Made by a program: the position numbers and the translations under genes
Notes under the pieces: model-generated
What the model was told of the DNA's origin: nothing
What the model saw: the letters and a program-made list of their open reading frames with translations, nothing else
Databases searched by the model: none
From: Heliocidaris tuberculata
Lineage: Eukaryota > Echinodermata > Echinoidea > Camarodonta > Echinometridae
Reading direction: 5' to 3'
DNA length: 64,000 bases
NCBI GenBank assembly: GCA_025618425.1
Contig: CM046832.1
Location: forward strand, 48,676,026 to 48,740,025
Shown: positions 11,401 through 20,809 of the stretch, piece by piece
How the letters are laid out: the number at the start of each line of letters is the position of its first letter
Position numbering within the stretch: position 1 is the first letter of the stretch

Positions 11401-14400
11401 AGCTCTACACAAATTTTTAGGTCATTACACATTATTAAGAGTCTGACAAATTTTTACACTTTATTTAAATGTTAGATCAATTTGAAGAGTTGATTTTTAC
11501 TTCATGTGCCAACATTATGGACACTCATACATGTACATGTAAGAAAATTTCTTTGCCAACCTCACCTGGAATACTGAATCCATGTTGTTAATCATCTCTT
11601 TAGGAGAAAGGCCCCAAGAACCCATCCTTCAAGTGCTTTGTAGGTGGTATCCCAAAGGAAACTACAGAGGAAGACCTTCGGCAGTACTTTGGTCAGTTTG
11701 GTAACATTGTTGAGCTGGCATTGCATCTGAGCAAAGGATTTTCTTTCATCACCTACGATGACACAGACTGTGTTGATCAGATTGTCAGTAAGTATTCGAT
11801 ATATAATTTATAGTACATGTAGATGTCAAGGACGGAAACCTGACAACAAATTGCATATTTTTTATCTCGAGTTTCCAAACTGTCATGTCACTATATTAGC
11901 AAAAGTTTTTTTAAAAGTGCTCATCATCAATGCATGTAAAAAAAAAAAAATCAAAAAAATGCAAAATGTATTCCTTTGAATCTCGCTTAAATGTTTGATC
12001 CCCCCAAAAGGTGTTAAAAATTTCTTAATTTCATGATTCATGACAAAGTGTATTTTCATAATTTGTAGTGTTTTCAGCATTCTCTGTATTGTGTTTGTAA
12101 TTCTTGATTATTTAAGGTACATACAAGTATGTTGCTTTTTTTCCCCTCAATTTTACATGAAATTAACATAGTTTTTTCTTTTGTAATTTCAGTGAAAAAG
12201 TTCCATTCTATTAATGGAAAGAAGGTTGAAGGCAAGAAGGCATATTCCAAAGAAGAAATGAGGGAAATGAAGATGAGAGAACAACAGCAAGGTAGATTTA
12301 TTATTTTTTTTAAATCAGGGAAACGATTTTCTTTACAACATCTTTACCACTTTAGAACCATGCATGATATTTATCAACAGGTTATAACATTTTTGAAGGA
12401 TGCGTACAACATTGACGATTATCTGTAAAAAAAAAAATCTTTGGCTGTAATTATTATACACATGAACCATTTTGATGAAATAAATAATTATTGGGGAAAT
12501 GGAATAATTATTGGGGGGGGGGATGAATCTCAAGACTTTGGAGTATATAGGTAGAAGGTATGATTTCAGATATTTTCTTTTTTAATGTAGGGTTTTTTCT
12601 GCATGAAAGTTTCTATTTAATGCTATACACTTTACAGTGAGAGTCAAACATGGCTAATAGTGTAATAGTTTCGTGTTAATGTTTGTTATTTAATGATACA
12701 ATGAAATCAATTTGTCAGGGAACCTCTGTCCCTTTCATTAAAGTGTCAGACCCTTTCTGGCAAATACTGTCTGTCAATTATAGGAATAGAATTAACAAGT
12801 TCATGTATTTATGAAGTTGAATGCGCTTGAATACATGTATTTCTTCAATTTGGATAAGGATATGTGTGTTTGCTGATTACACAGGTGGCTATGGAGGACA
12901 AGGCGGTGGCTACAGAGGTGGACAGGGAGGCGGCTATGGAGGAGGTGGAGGATACGGCGGAGGAGGTAGGGGTTTCAGTTGAAAAAATTGAGGGTTATAG
13001 AGGGGGGACAGACGGCCATGGGGATATGGACTGTGAGGTACAGGTGTGGTGGGAAAAAAATAGGAGTGGGTGGATATTGCAAGGAGGTGGCTACTGAGAT
13101 GGACAGGGAGGATATCGCAAAGGAGGAAATGTTTGGTTGAAGGGGGCCAGGGGGTAGTACAAGGAGGTAGTTACACAGGGGGGACTATGTGGGCATGGGG
13201 ATATGGCCAAGGAGGTAGAGGGTTGGATTTAAGGATGAGGGCTGGGGGGGGGGGGGAGGAATACTCCCAAGAGATGGCTGTGGAGGAGGTAAAGTTGGAA
13301 CACCAGACTCAGGTGTATTTCTATGCAAGTGTTGAGGTGCCATGTCTCTTACTTGGTAGCTTATTTACAGTCATGCTAAATTTGTGTCCTTGGAATCAAG
13401 TGCAATCAAGTGCAATCAACGATTTGCATTGTAAACAGTTGGTTTCAGCTGTCAAGCTTCATTAAGAGTTGTTTCAAAGATGAAAGGAATGACAGGAGAA
13501 GTTACAGCCGAAGTGTAAAGGTGTAATAGATGTAAAGATTTAGGGATGCCCTTGGCTACTTGACTCTAAATCCACGTACTGGGTATACATTTTTTTTTTC
13601 TCCATCATTTAGGGATCTGGGGATGCTGAGTAGGACTTGTTGAAATTGATATCTATATGAAATCATCTCTAGAGAATTGGAATATGCAGATCAAAAATGC
13701 TCAGAGAAACTAAAGGCTGGTGGAGGCTCTTTTTCCTTTTGAAAGAAATAAACTTAGTGTAAACCATAACATAAGAATTGACTTATATTGTCTGAATCAG
13801 ATTACCATGGTGGATATGGTGGTGGTCAAGGTGGCGGAGGCTATGGTGGCAACCAAGGAGGATATGGAGGAGGCCCAGGAGGTGGCTATGGAGGTGGCGG
13901 TGGCGGCTACGGTGGTGGCGGCGGAGGCTACGGTGGCGGCGGAGGCAACTATGGAGGTGGTTAGTGTTAGACCTTAACATTTAAGTGCCTGCTAAAAATA
14001 CTTAGGGACTTTGAGAGTCATTTTGTTGGGGAATTTGAAAATGGAATCATAGTGGCAATACATAAACTTTTGGGGGGTCATCTTAGAGCCACACTTAATT
14101 CCTAAGATTGTACTCTAAACAGTATGTAATAAGTCAGATGATATAAATGAATGGAGAATGAGTATAGAGGGTCATTGACATGGAACACCGTCAGTCAGTA
14201 GTACATGAATATCATGGAGACATCTTGATTTGCCAGCAGCAGTAGATTTTCAAAATTACTGGAGGAAAGCTATTACTTTCTTTCTTGTCCAGGCAATTTC
14301 AGTGACTTTGGTTCCAACTATGGAGGGCAGAACTCCAACTATGGACCAGTGAGAGGAGGCGGCGGTGGCAGCGGCGGCGGTGGTGGAAACTACGGAGGAG

Positions 14401-15393
14401 GGCGCAACCAAGGGCCTTATCCAAGTAATAATGGTGATAGAAATTTCTGATTATCAATTAAGCCCCTTACGAGTAGTGAGTAGTGAATAGCAAAATTACA
14501 CTTAAAACTTTCAAATATCAAAGAAAATTGTGTAGATTTTGACTCATTCTCCATGATTTATGTAAAATGGGTGAATATCAAGGGTAACTGGCATGAAATG
14601 CCATCATTAAGATATGTTTGGAAAAAGGACAGAATAATACTACTATCTGTGAAGATTAGAATAAATTAAGTATTTGATGATTCGGAATAGCATTGGCATG
14701 TGTTGGACTCATTGGCCGGAATTCACAAAGGAGGTTTAAATTTAAACCATGGATTATTTAAATTTTGTGGTATAAGTACGCTTGATTTAGCGCATGCACT
14801 TACAATGGTCCAATGATCCCTGGTAATGAAAGCGTGTGCTTGGCAAAATGCGCTAATTTTACGCTTGTTGCCATGGTTTCAACCATAGACTAACGCAGGT
14901 TTAGGTAAATTAATTTGCTTAAACCTGCGTTAGTCCATGGTCGAAACCATGGCAACAAGCGTAAAATTGGCGCATTTTGCCAAGCACACGCGTTCATTAC
15001 CAGGGATCATTGGACCTTTCTAAGTGCATGCGCTAAATCAAGCGTACTTATACCACAAAATTTAAATAATCCATGGTTTAAATTTAAACCTCCTTTGTGA
15101 ATTCCGGCCATTGTCTTAAAAGCATTACGGCATACAGCCACTACTATGTCCTTAGAGGCTGAGCGTACCCTTTTATCCCGTGTAATTCTAACTTGGTTCT
15201 TACCTTTACAGGTGGTCCTTACGGTGGTGGCGGAGGAGGCCAAGGTGGACCCCAGGGCTACGGCGGTGGTGGAGGTGGCGGAGGCTACCAGGGTGGTGGA
15301 GGCTACGGTGGTGGACCAGGAGGCGGTGGTGGTTATGGTGGAGGTGGAAGCGGTGGTTACGGCGGCGGTGGCGGCTATGGAAAGAGATTCTAA
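6368..15393 (+). CDS. hnRNP A1/A2B1-type RNA-binding protein, nine coding exons, 373 aa
   Basis: Exons 6368-6382, 9660-9784, 10516-10660, 11604-11787, 12193-12291, 12885-12965, 13801-13959, 14293-14424 and 15212-15393 join in frame (1,122 nt with stop), all with GT/AG borders. RRM1 covers about residues 14-90: RNP2 is KLFLGGL (14-20) and RNP1 is KGFGFVTF (54-61). RRM2 covers about 105-175: RNP2 CFVGGI (106-111), RNP1 KGFSFITY (139-146), with a short loop before RNP1. Residues 190-373 are Gly/Tyr rich, and 270-313 resemble the M9 region of hnRNP A1 ([11 protein letters not shown], then RNQGPY). The protein ends YGKRF, compare RRF or RSRY in vertebrates. Members bind nascent RNA, regulate splicing and shuttle through transportin. 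Whether it is the A1 or the A2B1 orthologue cannot be decided, so no symbol is given. Confidence 0.95.
6731..7094 (+). mobile_element. MULE-like MITE, copy 1, with 9-bp TSD (intron 1)
   Basis: Identical 9-bp direct repeats GCTCCTGAC flank the element at 6722-6730 and 7095-7103. It starts CACGGGACCATCACTATATG and ends GTGAGTG. Copies lie at 9080-9426 (reverse) and 20471-20809. Nine-base duplications are characteristic of Mutator-like elements. The element has no coding capacity. Confidence 0.8.
7416..7591. mobile_element. Pogo/Tc1-like palindromic MITE (intron 1)
   Basis: Ends CAGTGGAAACTC and GAGTTTCCACTG form a perfect 12-bp inverted repeat, flanked by TA on both sides. The interior has several near-mirror GATATAAC and TCGTTATA blocks. 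The same family occurs at 10074-10403, 23351-23514 and in part at 31453-31567. TA target plus the CAGTGGAAACTCGTTATA-type end suggests the pogo/Tc1-mariner group. Confidence 0.75.
7745..8245. repeat. Purine-rich minisatellite, unit about 40-50 bp (intron 1)
   Basis: Repeats resemble AAGAAAAGAAGATAGAATG then ATAAAAACAAAGAATAAC. The strand is almost pure purine, so long apparent open frames on the minus strand are Phe/Leu/Ser low-complexity artefacts and are not annotated. Confidence 0.85.
8426..8472. repeat. Homopolymer junction T30-G17
   Basis: A run of about 30 T is followed immediately by about 17 G. Exact lengths may be assembly dependent. Confidence 0.85.
8473..9070. other. Intron 1 remainder
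   Basis: No gene, RNA or clear transposon border was recognised. A word AATCTAACCTCGCATAAACT at about 8553 is reminiscent of the end of the MULE-like family but is too short to call. Confidence 0.4.
9080..9426 (-). mobile_element. MULE-like MITE, copy 2, reverse orientation (intron 1)
   Basis: This aligns in reverse complement with 6731-7094: shared blocks include CAGCCTGAAAATTTC, GATAAAGATCCT and ACACAGCCCCA. It starts CACTCAC and ends TGAGTG. No clean 9-bp duplication is visible, so its target site has diverged. Confidence 0.75.
9660..9784 (+). CDS. hnRNP exon 2: first half of RRM1
   Basis: Acceptor TTACCAG precedes 9660 and donor GTAAGT follows 9784. It encodes [20 protein letters not shown] and onward to CCVIK, giving beta1/RNP2, helix 1 and beta2 of RRM1. 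It ends after two bases of the Asp codon. Confidence 0.95.
10074..10403. mobile_element. Pogo-like MITE, longer copy (intron 2)
   Basis: Begins GGGGAAACTCGATATAACGA after TA (10072-10073) and ends GAGTTTTCCCTG before TA (10404-10405). It carries repeated TTGTTATAGCCGACCTCG blocks near its right end. Related to 7416-7591. Confidence 0.65.
10516..10660 (+). CDS. hnRNP exon 3: second half of RRM1
   Basis: Acceptor TTTATAG, donor GTAAGT. It encodes RNP1 (KGFGFVTF), helix 2 and beta4 ([15 protein letters not shown]). It ends in phase 0, at the linker to RRM2. Confidence 0.95.
10850..11020 (+). repeat. Dispersed repeat shared with the 1046-1523 insert (intron 3)
   Basis: TTAATTCTATAAAGAGATAT and GCGACTTGTGAGTGGACTAG match the reverse complement of about 1300-1410 with scattered differences. 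It abuts the MITE at 11026. Confidence 0.65.
11026..11257 (+). mobile_element. TA-target MITE 'GACCGCTTC', copy 1 (intron 3)
   Basis: Terminal inverted repeats are TAGACTGCTTCTGTAATGTA and the mirror ATTACTGAAGCGGTCTA. Two further copies lie at 41947-42166 (reverse) and 42233-42472, sharing TTTCAGGTTGTCAAGAACAA and TTTGCATACATTAC. TA at both edges fits a TA target duplication. No coding potential. Confidence 0.8.
11604..11787 (+). CDS. hnRNP exon 4: linker and most of RRM2
   Basis: Acceptor CTCTTTAG, donor GTAAGT. It encodes [20 protein letters not shown] and on through [11 protein letters not shown] to RNP1 [10 protein letters not shown]. The beta2-beta3 loop before RNP1 is several residues shorter than in vertebrate A1/A2B1. 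It ends in phase 1. Confidence 0.95.
12193..12291 (+). CDS. hnRNP exon 5: end of RRM2
   Basis: Acceptor TAATTTCAG, donor GTAGAT. It completes a Met codon and encodes [20 protein letters not shown], equivalent to the KYHTVNGHNCEVRKALSK end of RRM2, then [11 protein letters not shown]. Length is 99 nt with phase 1-1 borders. Confidence 0.93.
12885..12965 (+). CDS. hnRNP exon 6: Gly-rich
   Basis: Acceptor TTACACAG, donor GTAGGG. 81 nt, phase 1-1. It encodes a [24 protein letters not shown] segment with one Arg that could be an RGG-like methylation site. A decayed copy of this exon lies in the following intron. Confidence 0.9.
12983..13300 (+). pseudogene. Decayed duplicate(s) of the Gly-rich hnRNP exon (intron 6)
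   Basis: At about 13083-13124 the sequence GGAGGTGGCTACTGAGATGG followed by ACAGGGAGGATATCGC aligns with exon 6 (GGCGGTGGCTACAGAGGTGG, then ACAGGGAGGCGGCTATGG). The Arg codon AGA has become TGA. Further G-rich pieces around 12993-13030 and 13165-13235 look like more eroded copies. There is no usable splice-site pair around them. This is best read as an old tandem exon duplication that has lost function. Confidence 0.65.
13801..13959 (+). CDS. hnRNP exon 7: Gly/Tyr-rich
   Basis: Acceptor CTGAATCAG, donor GTTAGT. 159 nt, phase 1-1, encoding [10 protein letters not shown] followed by repeated GGGY units and GGNYGG. If the donor is not used the frame stops two codons on (GGT TAG). Confidence 0.9.
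14293..14424 (+). CDS. hnRNP exon 8: M9-like PY-NLS
   Basis: Acceptor TCTTGTCCAG, donor GTAATA. 132 nt, phase 1-1. It encodes [20 protein letters not shown], then R, a Gly-rich linker, and RNQGPYP. This matches the transportin-binding M9 segment of hnRNP A1/A2B1: a hydrophobic/basic epitope followed by R-X3-PY. Read-through of the donor adds SNNGDRNF and a stop. Confidence 0.92.
14714..15109. mobile_element. 396-bp near-perfect hairpin MITE in intron 8
   Basis: Left arm GGCCGGAATTCACAAAGGAG and right arm CTCCTTTGTGAATTCCGGCC are exact mirrors. Pairing continues with few mismatches for about 190 bp to a loop near 14903-14925 (AGGTAAATTAATTTGC). The 3-bp ATT flanks both sides (14711-14713, 15110-15112). 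It has no coding capacity. Transcribed with the gene, it would form a long intronic double-stranded RNA about 100 bases upstream of exon 9. Confidence 0.92.
15212..15393 (+). CDS. hnRNP exon 9: C-terminal Gly-rich tail and stop
   Basis: Acceptor CCTTTACAG. It encodes [14 protein letters not shown] and GGYGGG repeats, ending YGKRF and TAA at 15391-15393. A consensus donor GTAAGA begins at 15397, three bases after the stop, suggesting a 3' UTR intron. Confidence 0.93.
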
Positions 15394-18300
15394 GTGGTAA
15401 GAACCAAGCATACCCTGTTTCTTTTTATCTCCTTGAGTGAGAGTCTATGCCGGAGATGATGAGAGTTGTGACGTAGTAAGGGGTTGCAAGCTGCTTTGTT
15501 GCAGTTATGACCATGTGTCATCTTTTCATATCCAGTTGATATACTGATCATAGCATACCCTGGATGGAGTTGTTTTGTAATTTGTTTTCAAATACTTGGG
15601 AGATTTAGTATAATGATAAAATGATAGAGGAAACAAATACGTGTGTTGTTCCAGGAGATCAGGAGAAATTATGAAACTTAACTGGAAAACGTATTTATCT
15701 ATTAGGGTGAGTTTTGTATCACCTGAAAATAATTCTTCACAAAATATATGACCCTTTCCCACCAGGCCAGGATAGGGGAAGGAAATTGCGCAGCTGATAA
15801 GGCAATTTCAGAGTAAAAATACTTTTTTTTTAAATTGGAAATTGGTATATTTTTGGGGTGATACCTGTCTATACGGATCTTATTTTAGAATGGCAAATAG
15901 GAATATGTTTAATTTGGTTAACATTTTTTGTTATTTACACTATTGTTTAGACATTTGACTCCCCCCCCCCCCCCCCCTTGTCTTTTTTTTTTCAGTTTAA
16001 TCAAACTCTTGAAATTTTTGTTCCCTGAACTTCGTATACATGCACTATATGGGTTATTTTCTTATCGCTTATCTTTCTCTGTGCTAAACCCTCTTTGTGT
16101 TCTTTTCTTCTTTTTTTTTCATGTTAGAAATTAGATAAAATAAGTGATATTTTTAACTCTTGTTTTACAAGTATTGTATGGTTTACTATTTATCACAGGT
16201 AGAGAATTGTATTTTATGATAGCCAGCGAGGATACATCTTCTAGAGGCCCGGATCAGGAACACACATTCATTTTTGATAGCTCCCATGTACATAAGTTAG
16301 GCTGAAAGAAGAAATCTCCTTAACATGACTTCACATGAACGATAGATATCAGCCATTAACAAGCAAGGAACAAGAGCTTACATGTAGCTTTTTAGATCCC
16401 TATCTACCAACCATCGTCATTTTAGCCAGGCAGGACCACTTACCCTGTTAGCGTCGTGCAAGCAACAATAACACCTAGCAAGGAAACAAGCATAGATAAC
16501 TTTCAAGACCTTTAGAAATGAAGCCTAGATGGAAAAGGGATTCAACTCCTCTGTACAGCTTCCGAGCATATGATTTACAATAACATTGCAGATCCTTTAT
16601 CTTTCAGTACTCTGCTCCCTTTTATGTTCTCTCATGTAATCGGATGTCGGTAGAGTAGGCAGGTTATAGACCGTGTCATGAATTTTTAATAGAAATTCCT
16701 GTAGCCTCTCCTGTGACCAGTTTAGTGTCCAGAAAGATACAATTTCTTTCTTTCCAGTGTTATTCTCTCTTTCTAATGGGAATGTAGATACATGTAAACT
16801 GTAAGATTCTTCTCCTAGGACTCAGTAGGCTTAATCTAGGGGCACTGTTACTTGTAGGTAAAACAGATCTGATATATCAGGTTTGTAGAAGATGCTACTG
16901 AGGAAGGGTGTAGTGCCATTTGTAGAGCATCTTTAGAAATACATGTACTTATTCTATTGTTAAGATAGAGAAAATTTCTTGTTCCATATGGCTTGCTAAG
17001 GACATCTCAAAATCATTAATATATGATAGTCGAAATTGGTCCGTATTTCCAGTCTTCTTCAGAGTAATATCATTTTATCTGAACTATTACAAAGAAATAC
17101 AATAGACAGCCTAGAACCAGATGTTTGTAACTTATTTTCAGACAAGGCCTATACTTATCAACAAGAATAGGTGACACATATAAATCTATGAAATGCTTGG
17201 ATCTGTACAGTGTAAATATTTATTTTTGTCCAAAAGTTGTTAATTACTTGTTAGTGGGTTTCTGTGTGTGTTCGTTATACTTTGTAAGGTAATGTTAGTT
17301 ATCATGATACATCACATTGGTTGAAAAAATGGGATTTGCATTTTTGTCCCCGCTTGCCCATCCTGTGATTAATTATCTATTTCAATGCAATTATTATTGA
17401 ATTTTTAATGAACTAGTGGTAAAGAATTCCCATCATGTATTCAATTTTGAAAGAAAAACTCTTGATAATGTCATTAATGTGTATATATGTAACTAACGGC
17501 AATGAACATGATGGTATGAGAGCAAGTTATGAAGCTTTTCAGAAAAGAGATATCTTTCTTTGTGGAGGGCCAATTAGAGCAGTGATATTTTTATTTACAG
17601 ATATTGTCTTATGTCCATTTTACTTAGTTTCACTTTGACGATCATGTGTTTTAAGTGTGTTATTGTGCTAATTAAATGTTTGGTAATCGATGAAAAGTTG
17701 GAAAATAGTAGTTTCTCTTTTTAGTTTGATAGTCTCATGCCTGTAGGTGTAATGAATTTCCATTAGTTGTTTTGTAGGGCTGTATCTTTGAGTTAGGGGA
17801 TGGAATATTTTATGAAGTAAGCTTTTCTTTTCTCTTTCTTTTCTTCATCCTGAGTGGAATGTCCATAGTCCATAAGAGTTCTCCAGATGTTTTAGATAAT
17901 ATGGGATCATATCATTACTAAGAACTTAAAAAGGGAGGGATTAAAACAAAAAAAACAGAATAAGTTCTGTGCCTTAAGTTCATTCTTAGTTTATGGTGCC
18001 AAAGACGGAGAAGAAGTGAGCACACCCTGTTCCCAAACTCAAGGTAGTAAGCTATCAAATGATGATCTCAAAAACAAGTCTTTCTTTTTAGGTAATATTG
18101 TCTGTTGACAGCCAGAAGGACATGAACTAATGTAATAACACAGACTGATTGCCTCTCTGGCTCTCAACATATGACATATACTTTTCTTGTTATCACTAAG
18201 ATATTGCATTGTGAAGACAAGGGTATTCCGGGTAGTGTCCTTGATTTTCTTTAAAAACTTTTTTTGTTTCTCTCTCTCAACCAATTCTTTGCCTTCCATG

Positions 18301-18570
18301 AAAGACACGTGGGAGTGTACCAGTATGTCCCATGGATGTTTTTGAAATGCTCCAAGTTAAAAAAAAAAAGTTGTGGAATTGAAAGTAAAGTAATCCAAAA
18401 TACTAAATTATGTTAGCTACTTGTATGCTCCCAAGCATTTCATACACAAATCAGCGACGCTACTCTTTTCATCCTTTATCCCTCTCCTTTTTCATTGGTG
18501 ACTGAGCGAGTGTGTGTGTGTACGTGTTCTTAAAAGTTTGAAGTGATAAATGTATTTTGTTCCTTTACAG
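15394..18570 (+). other. Probable 3' UTR intron (or long unspliced 3' UTR)
   Basis: A consensus donor GTAAGA at 15397 follows the stop codon directly. The stretch is AT-rich with a C16 run near 15961-15977 and no protein-like frame. Either it is an intron spliced to the acceptors at 18571, 19713 or 22338, or it is a very long 3' UTR when unspliced. No AATAAA was noticed before 18676. Confidence 0.5.
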
Positions 18571-18700
18571 GTTCATGTACATATCTCTTATTCTCGACGA
18601 TGCTACAGATAGTTTCTATTGGAATTCAATGTTTTTTTGGTAGATGTCAGGGAATTACATGAACGTGAGCCAGATAATAAATTACTACAAGACAGTTCCT
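18571..18700 (+). other. Candidate 3' UTR exon with poly(A) signal
   Basis: The acceptor TTTTGTTCCTTTACAG ends at 18570 and an AATAAA lies about 105 bases on at 18676. This would make a short terminal non-coding exon for the hnRNP transcript if spliced from 15397. Confidence 0.4.
18676..18681 (+). terminator. Candidate poly(A) signal AATAAA
   Basis: First clear AATAAA downstream of the hnRNP stop codon, within the candidate terminal exon. Confidence 0.4.
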
Positions 18701-18743
18701 ATGCATACCAACGTAATAGATGACTAATAATTCCTGGAGTTAT

Positions 18744-18989
18744 GGGATTAACTTATCTAGTGGACGGGCGCTTAGTGTAGCAACCAAGTCAAGTCAAGAG
18801 TAGCAGTTCTTACCAACTCTACAATCTGAGGTTAAAGTAATTATCCTCTTCAGCATCCAAATAGCTTGGGGATTACTTATCTAGCAGAGAGACACTTAGT
18901 ATAGCAACCAAGTGAAGAATACCAGTCCTTACCGACTCAAGAATGTGAGATTAACATAATTATGCTCTTCAGCATGCAAATAGCTTGCA
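18744..18989 (+). repeat. Tandem duplication, unit about 120 bp
   Basis: Two diverged copies adjoin: TTAGTGTAGCAACCAAGT against TTAGTATAGCAACCAAGT, and CTCTTCAGCATCCAAATAGC against CTCTTCAGCATGCAAATAGC. It lies in the putative 3' UTR/intron region. Confidence 0.85.
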
Positions 18990-19712
18990 GGAAGTTTTAG
19001 CAAGAAGCAGTCCCGTTAGCCAACGTCGCATCTAGCCGCCCAGAAGTTGTAGTCAAGGCATTGTAATGGAGGGACCGTTTTCTAGTGCCACATTTTAAGT
19101 TGCGTCTCGTCAGACCAGGAATAGTTATTGCCAGGAATTTATTTAAGCACCACTGGAGCTGCACACATTACATGTGTATGTCAAGTCCTTGTAGGTCACT
19201 TCCCAGGTTAGTTTTATGTTGATGGTAGTGTAGGTATAGACTTCTTTTTGTGTCAGTAGGTTTGATGGTCATTATTTTAAATCTTGATAAGATTTGATTT
19301 AAGTAACATTGATAAATTTTGGTTAGTGTAGATGTTTAAGTGGTTCCCAGATTTTTGACCAGTCAGCAGTTCAGTCAGATTGTGCAGTTTGAGATGTATA
19401 CATGACTTCATATATTTTTGGTTGATTTCTTGTGTCCAAATGATGTCCTGAGACCAGTACAATATTGTAAAACCAGGAACTTTCACTAATTCTCCAGTGT
19501 CGATGATTGCAGCTTTTGCAGCAAGAAAGTTTGCGATATGACAAAAATGCATTGTTGTGAACTAATTATTTTCTCAGCATGAACTTCTAGGATTCTGGAC
19601 TACTTGCAAAAGACATAAAAGTTTCTGGTTTTACAGTCCTGTGCTTCCATGTAAAAATTGTTGTCTTATGATTGATAGTAACTTGCTCTCCATTTTTATT
19701 TGTCCCCTTCAG

Positions 19713-19791
19713 GTCATAGTTGGAATGATGCAGAAGACCAACAGCCTCGGTGCAGCGGATGTGTGCGAAAGAACTTTGCTGACCAACACTG
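19713..19791 (+). other. Candidate internal 3' UTR exon (79 nt)
   Basis: A strong acceptor (TTTGTCCCCTTCAG) precedes 19713 and a consensus donor GTAAGA follows 19791. The interval is exon-like in composition (GCAGAAGACCAACAGCCTCG). With the donor at 15397 and the acceptor at 22338 it would make a spliced 3' UTR. Confidence 0.5.
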
Positions 19792-20470
19792 GTAAGAAAA
19801 ACTTCAAACTAAAGAGCCCATTAGGACAAACATGTTCTTCTTCCATTGTCAGTTGTTAAGGTTGAATGAAATTTCTATTCTATCAGACAATTCTGCTTGA
19901 ATTTTCGATGTACAGTCATCAGCTGTGTGTTCCAGATTAGTATTGTGAACTGGGAAGGGAAGGATTATGCACTTGTAATTCTAGGCACATTTTGCAAATT
20001 CCCATGTTATTTGCAAGTGCTTGGATGGAGCATTTAGCTTTTATACATGTCATTAGCCAGTTATTACATGGGGCGAGCGAGGGGTGTTGGGGGGGGGGGG
20101 GGGGGGAGGGACACCTACATGTGTGAAAAATCACACATTTTGTATGATCTTGAAAAGTACAGGCAAACAATTGCCAATTTTCAAGAGATGTATTAGATTA
20201 TGAGAAAAATTTGCCTTTCATAGATATACATGTACTAAAAATCTGATGAATTATTAACATGCACTTCAAAAGTAAGCTAATACAAATAATGTTATTAAAT
20301 TGATATGATGATGAAGCATGCGGTAAGCTTACGCTTTTACTTTGGAACCTCGTTATAATATGTTAGCATATACATGTATGTGTATGTTGAATGTTCTTCA
20401 TATAGGTGCTCCGGGTTTGACTTTGTCAAAGATGTAAGGTTAGGGTTAAGGTTGCGTTTGGGTTTAGGGC

Positions 20471-20809
20471 CACTCACGGGACCATCACTATATGGAGCTG
20501 TGTCAATTTTGGCCTGTCACGACCTCAAAGTTGAAGAGGTAAAAACACCAATATAATCAGCAAAATTTTGAGAAAATACTTCCTTCTCCATTTTAGAATG
20601 GTAGAATATCTAATTTCATGCCAGATCCTTTGACAGGATCTTTATCATCTTGATCAAGAGAAATTTTCAGGCTGTTTTTGGTCGGTGATCTTGCTCCTCT
20701 GCCGCACACATGTGCAAGATATCACACACTTGCTATGGGAGGAATTTGCTCACGGTATGAAGGTACAGAGTGCAAGGTTATCTCTCATAACCTCACATAA
20801 GTGTGAGTG
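20471..20809 (+). mobile_element. MULE-like MITE, copy 3, with 9-bp TSD
   Basis: Begins CACTCACGGGACCATCACTA and ends TGTGAGTG, giving a 7-bp inverted repeat CACTCAC. It is flanked by identical 9-bp repeats GTTTAGGGC at 20462-20470 and 20810-20818. Internal sequence matches 6731-7094 closely. Confidence 0.85.

Noticed and set aside
6368..15393. Assignment to the hnRNP D/AB or Musashi families
   Set aside because: The RRM sequences, the M9-like exon with DFG and RNQGPY, and the RRF-like C-terminus fit A1/A2B1 better. hnRNP D/AB tails and Musashi RRMs differ.
15007..15411. 134-codon minus-strand frame opposite hnRNP exon 9, Thr/Ala/Ser rich
   Set aside because: It is antisense to the Gly-rich exon and part of the intron 8 hairpin. 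The sense strand has splice sites and family similarity.
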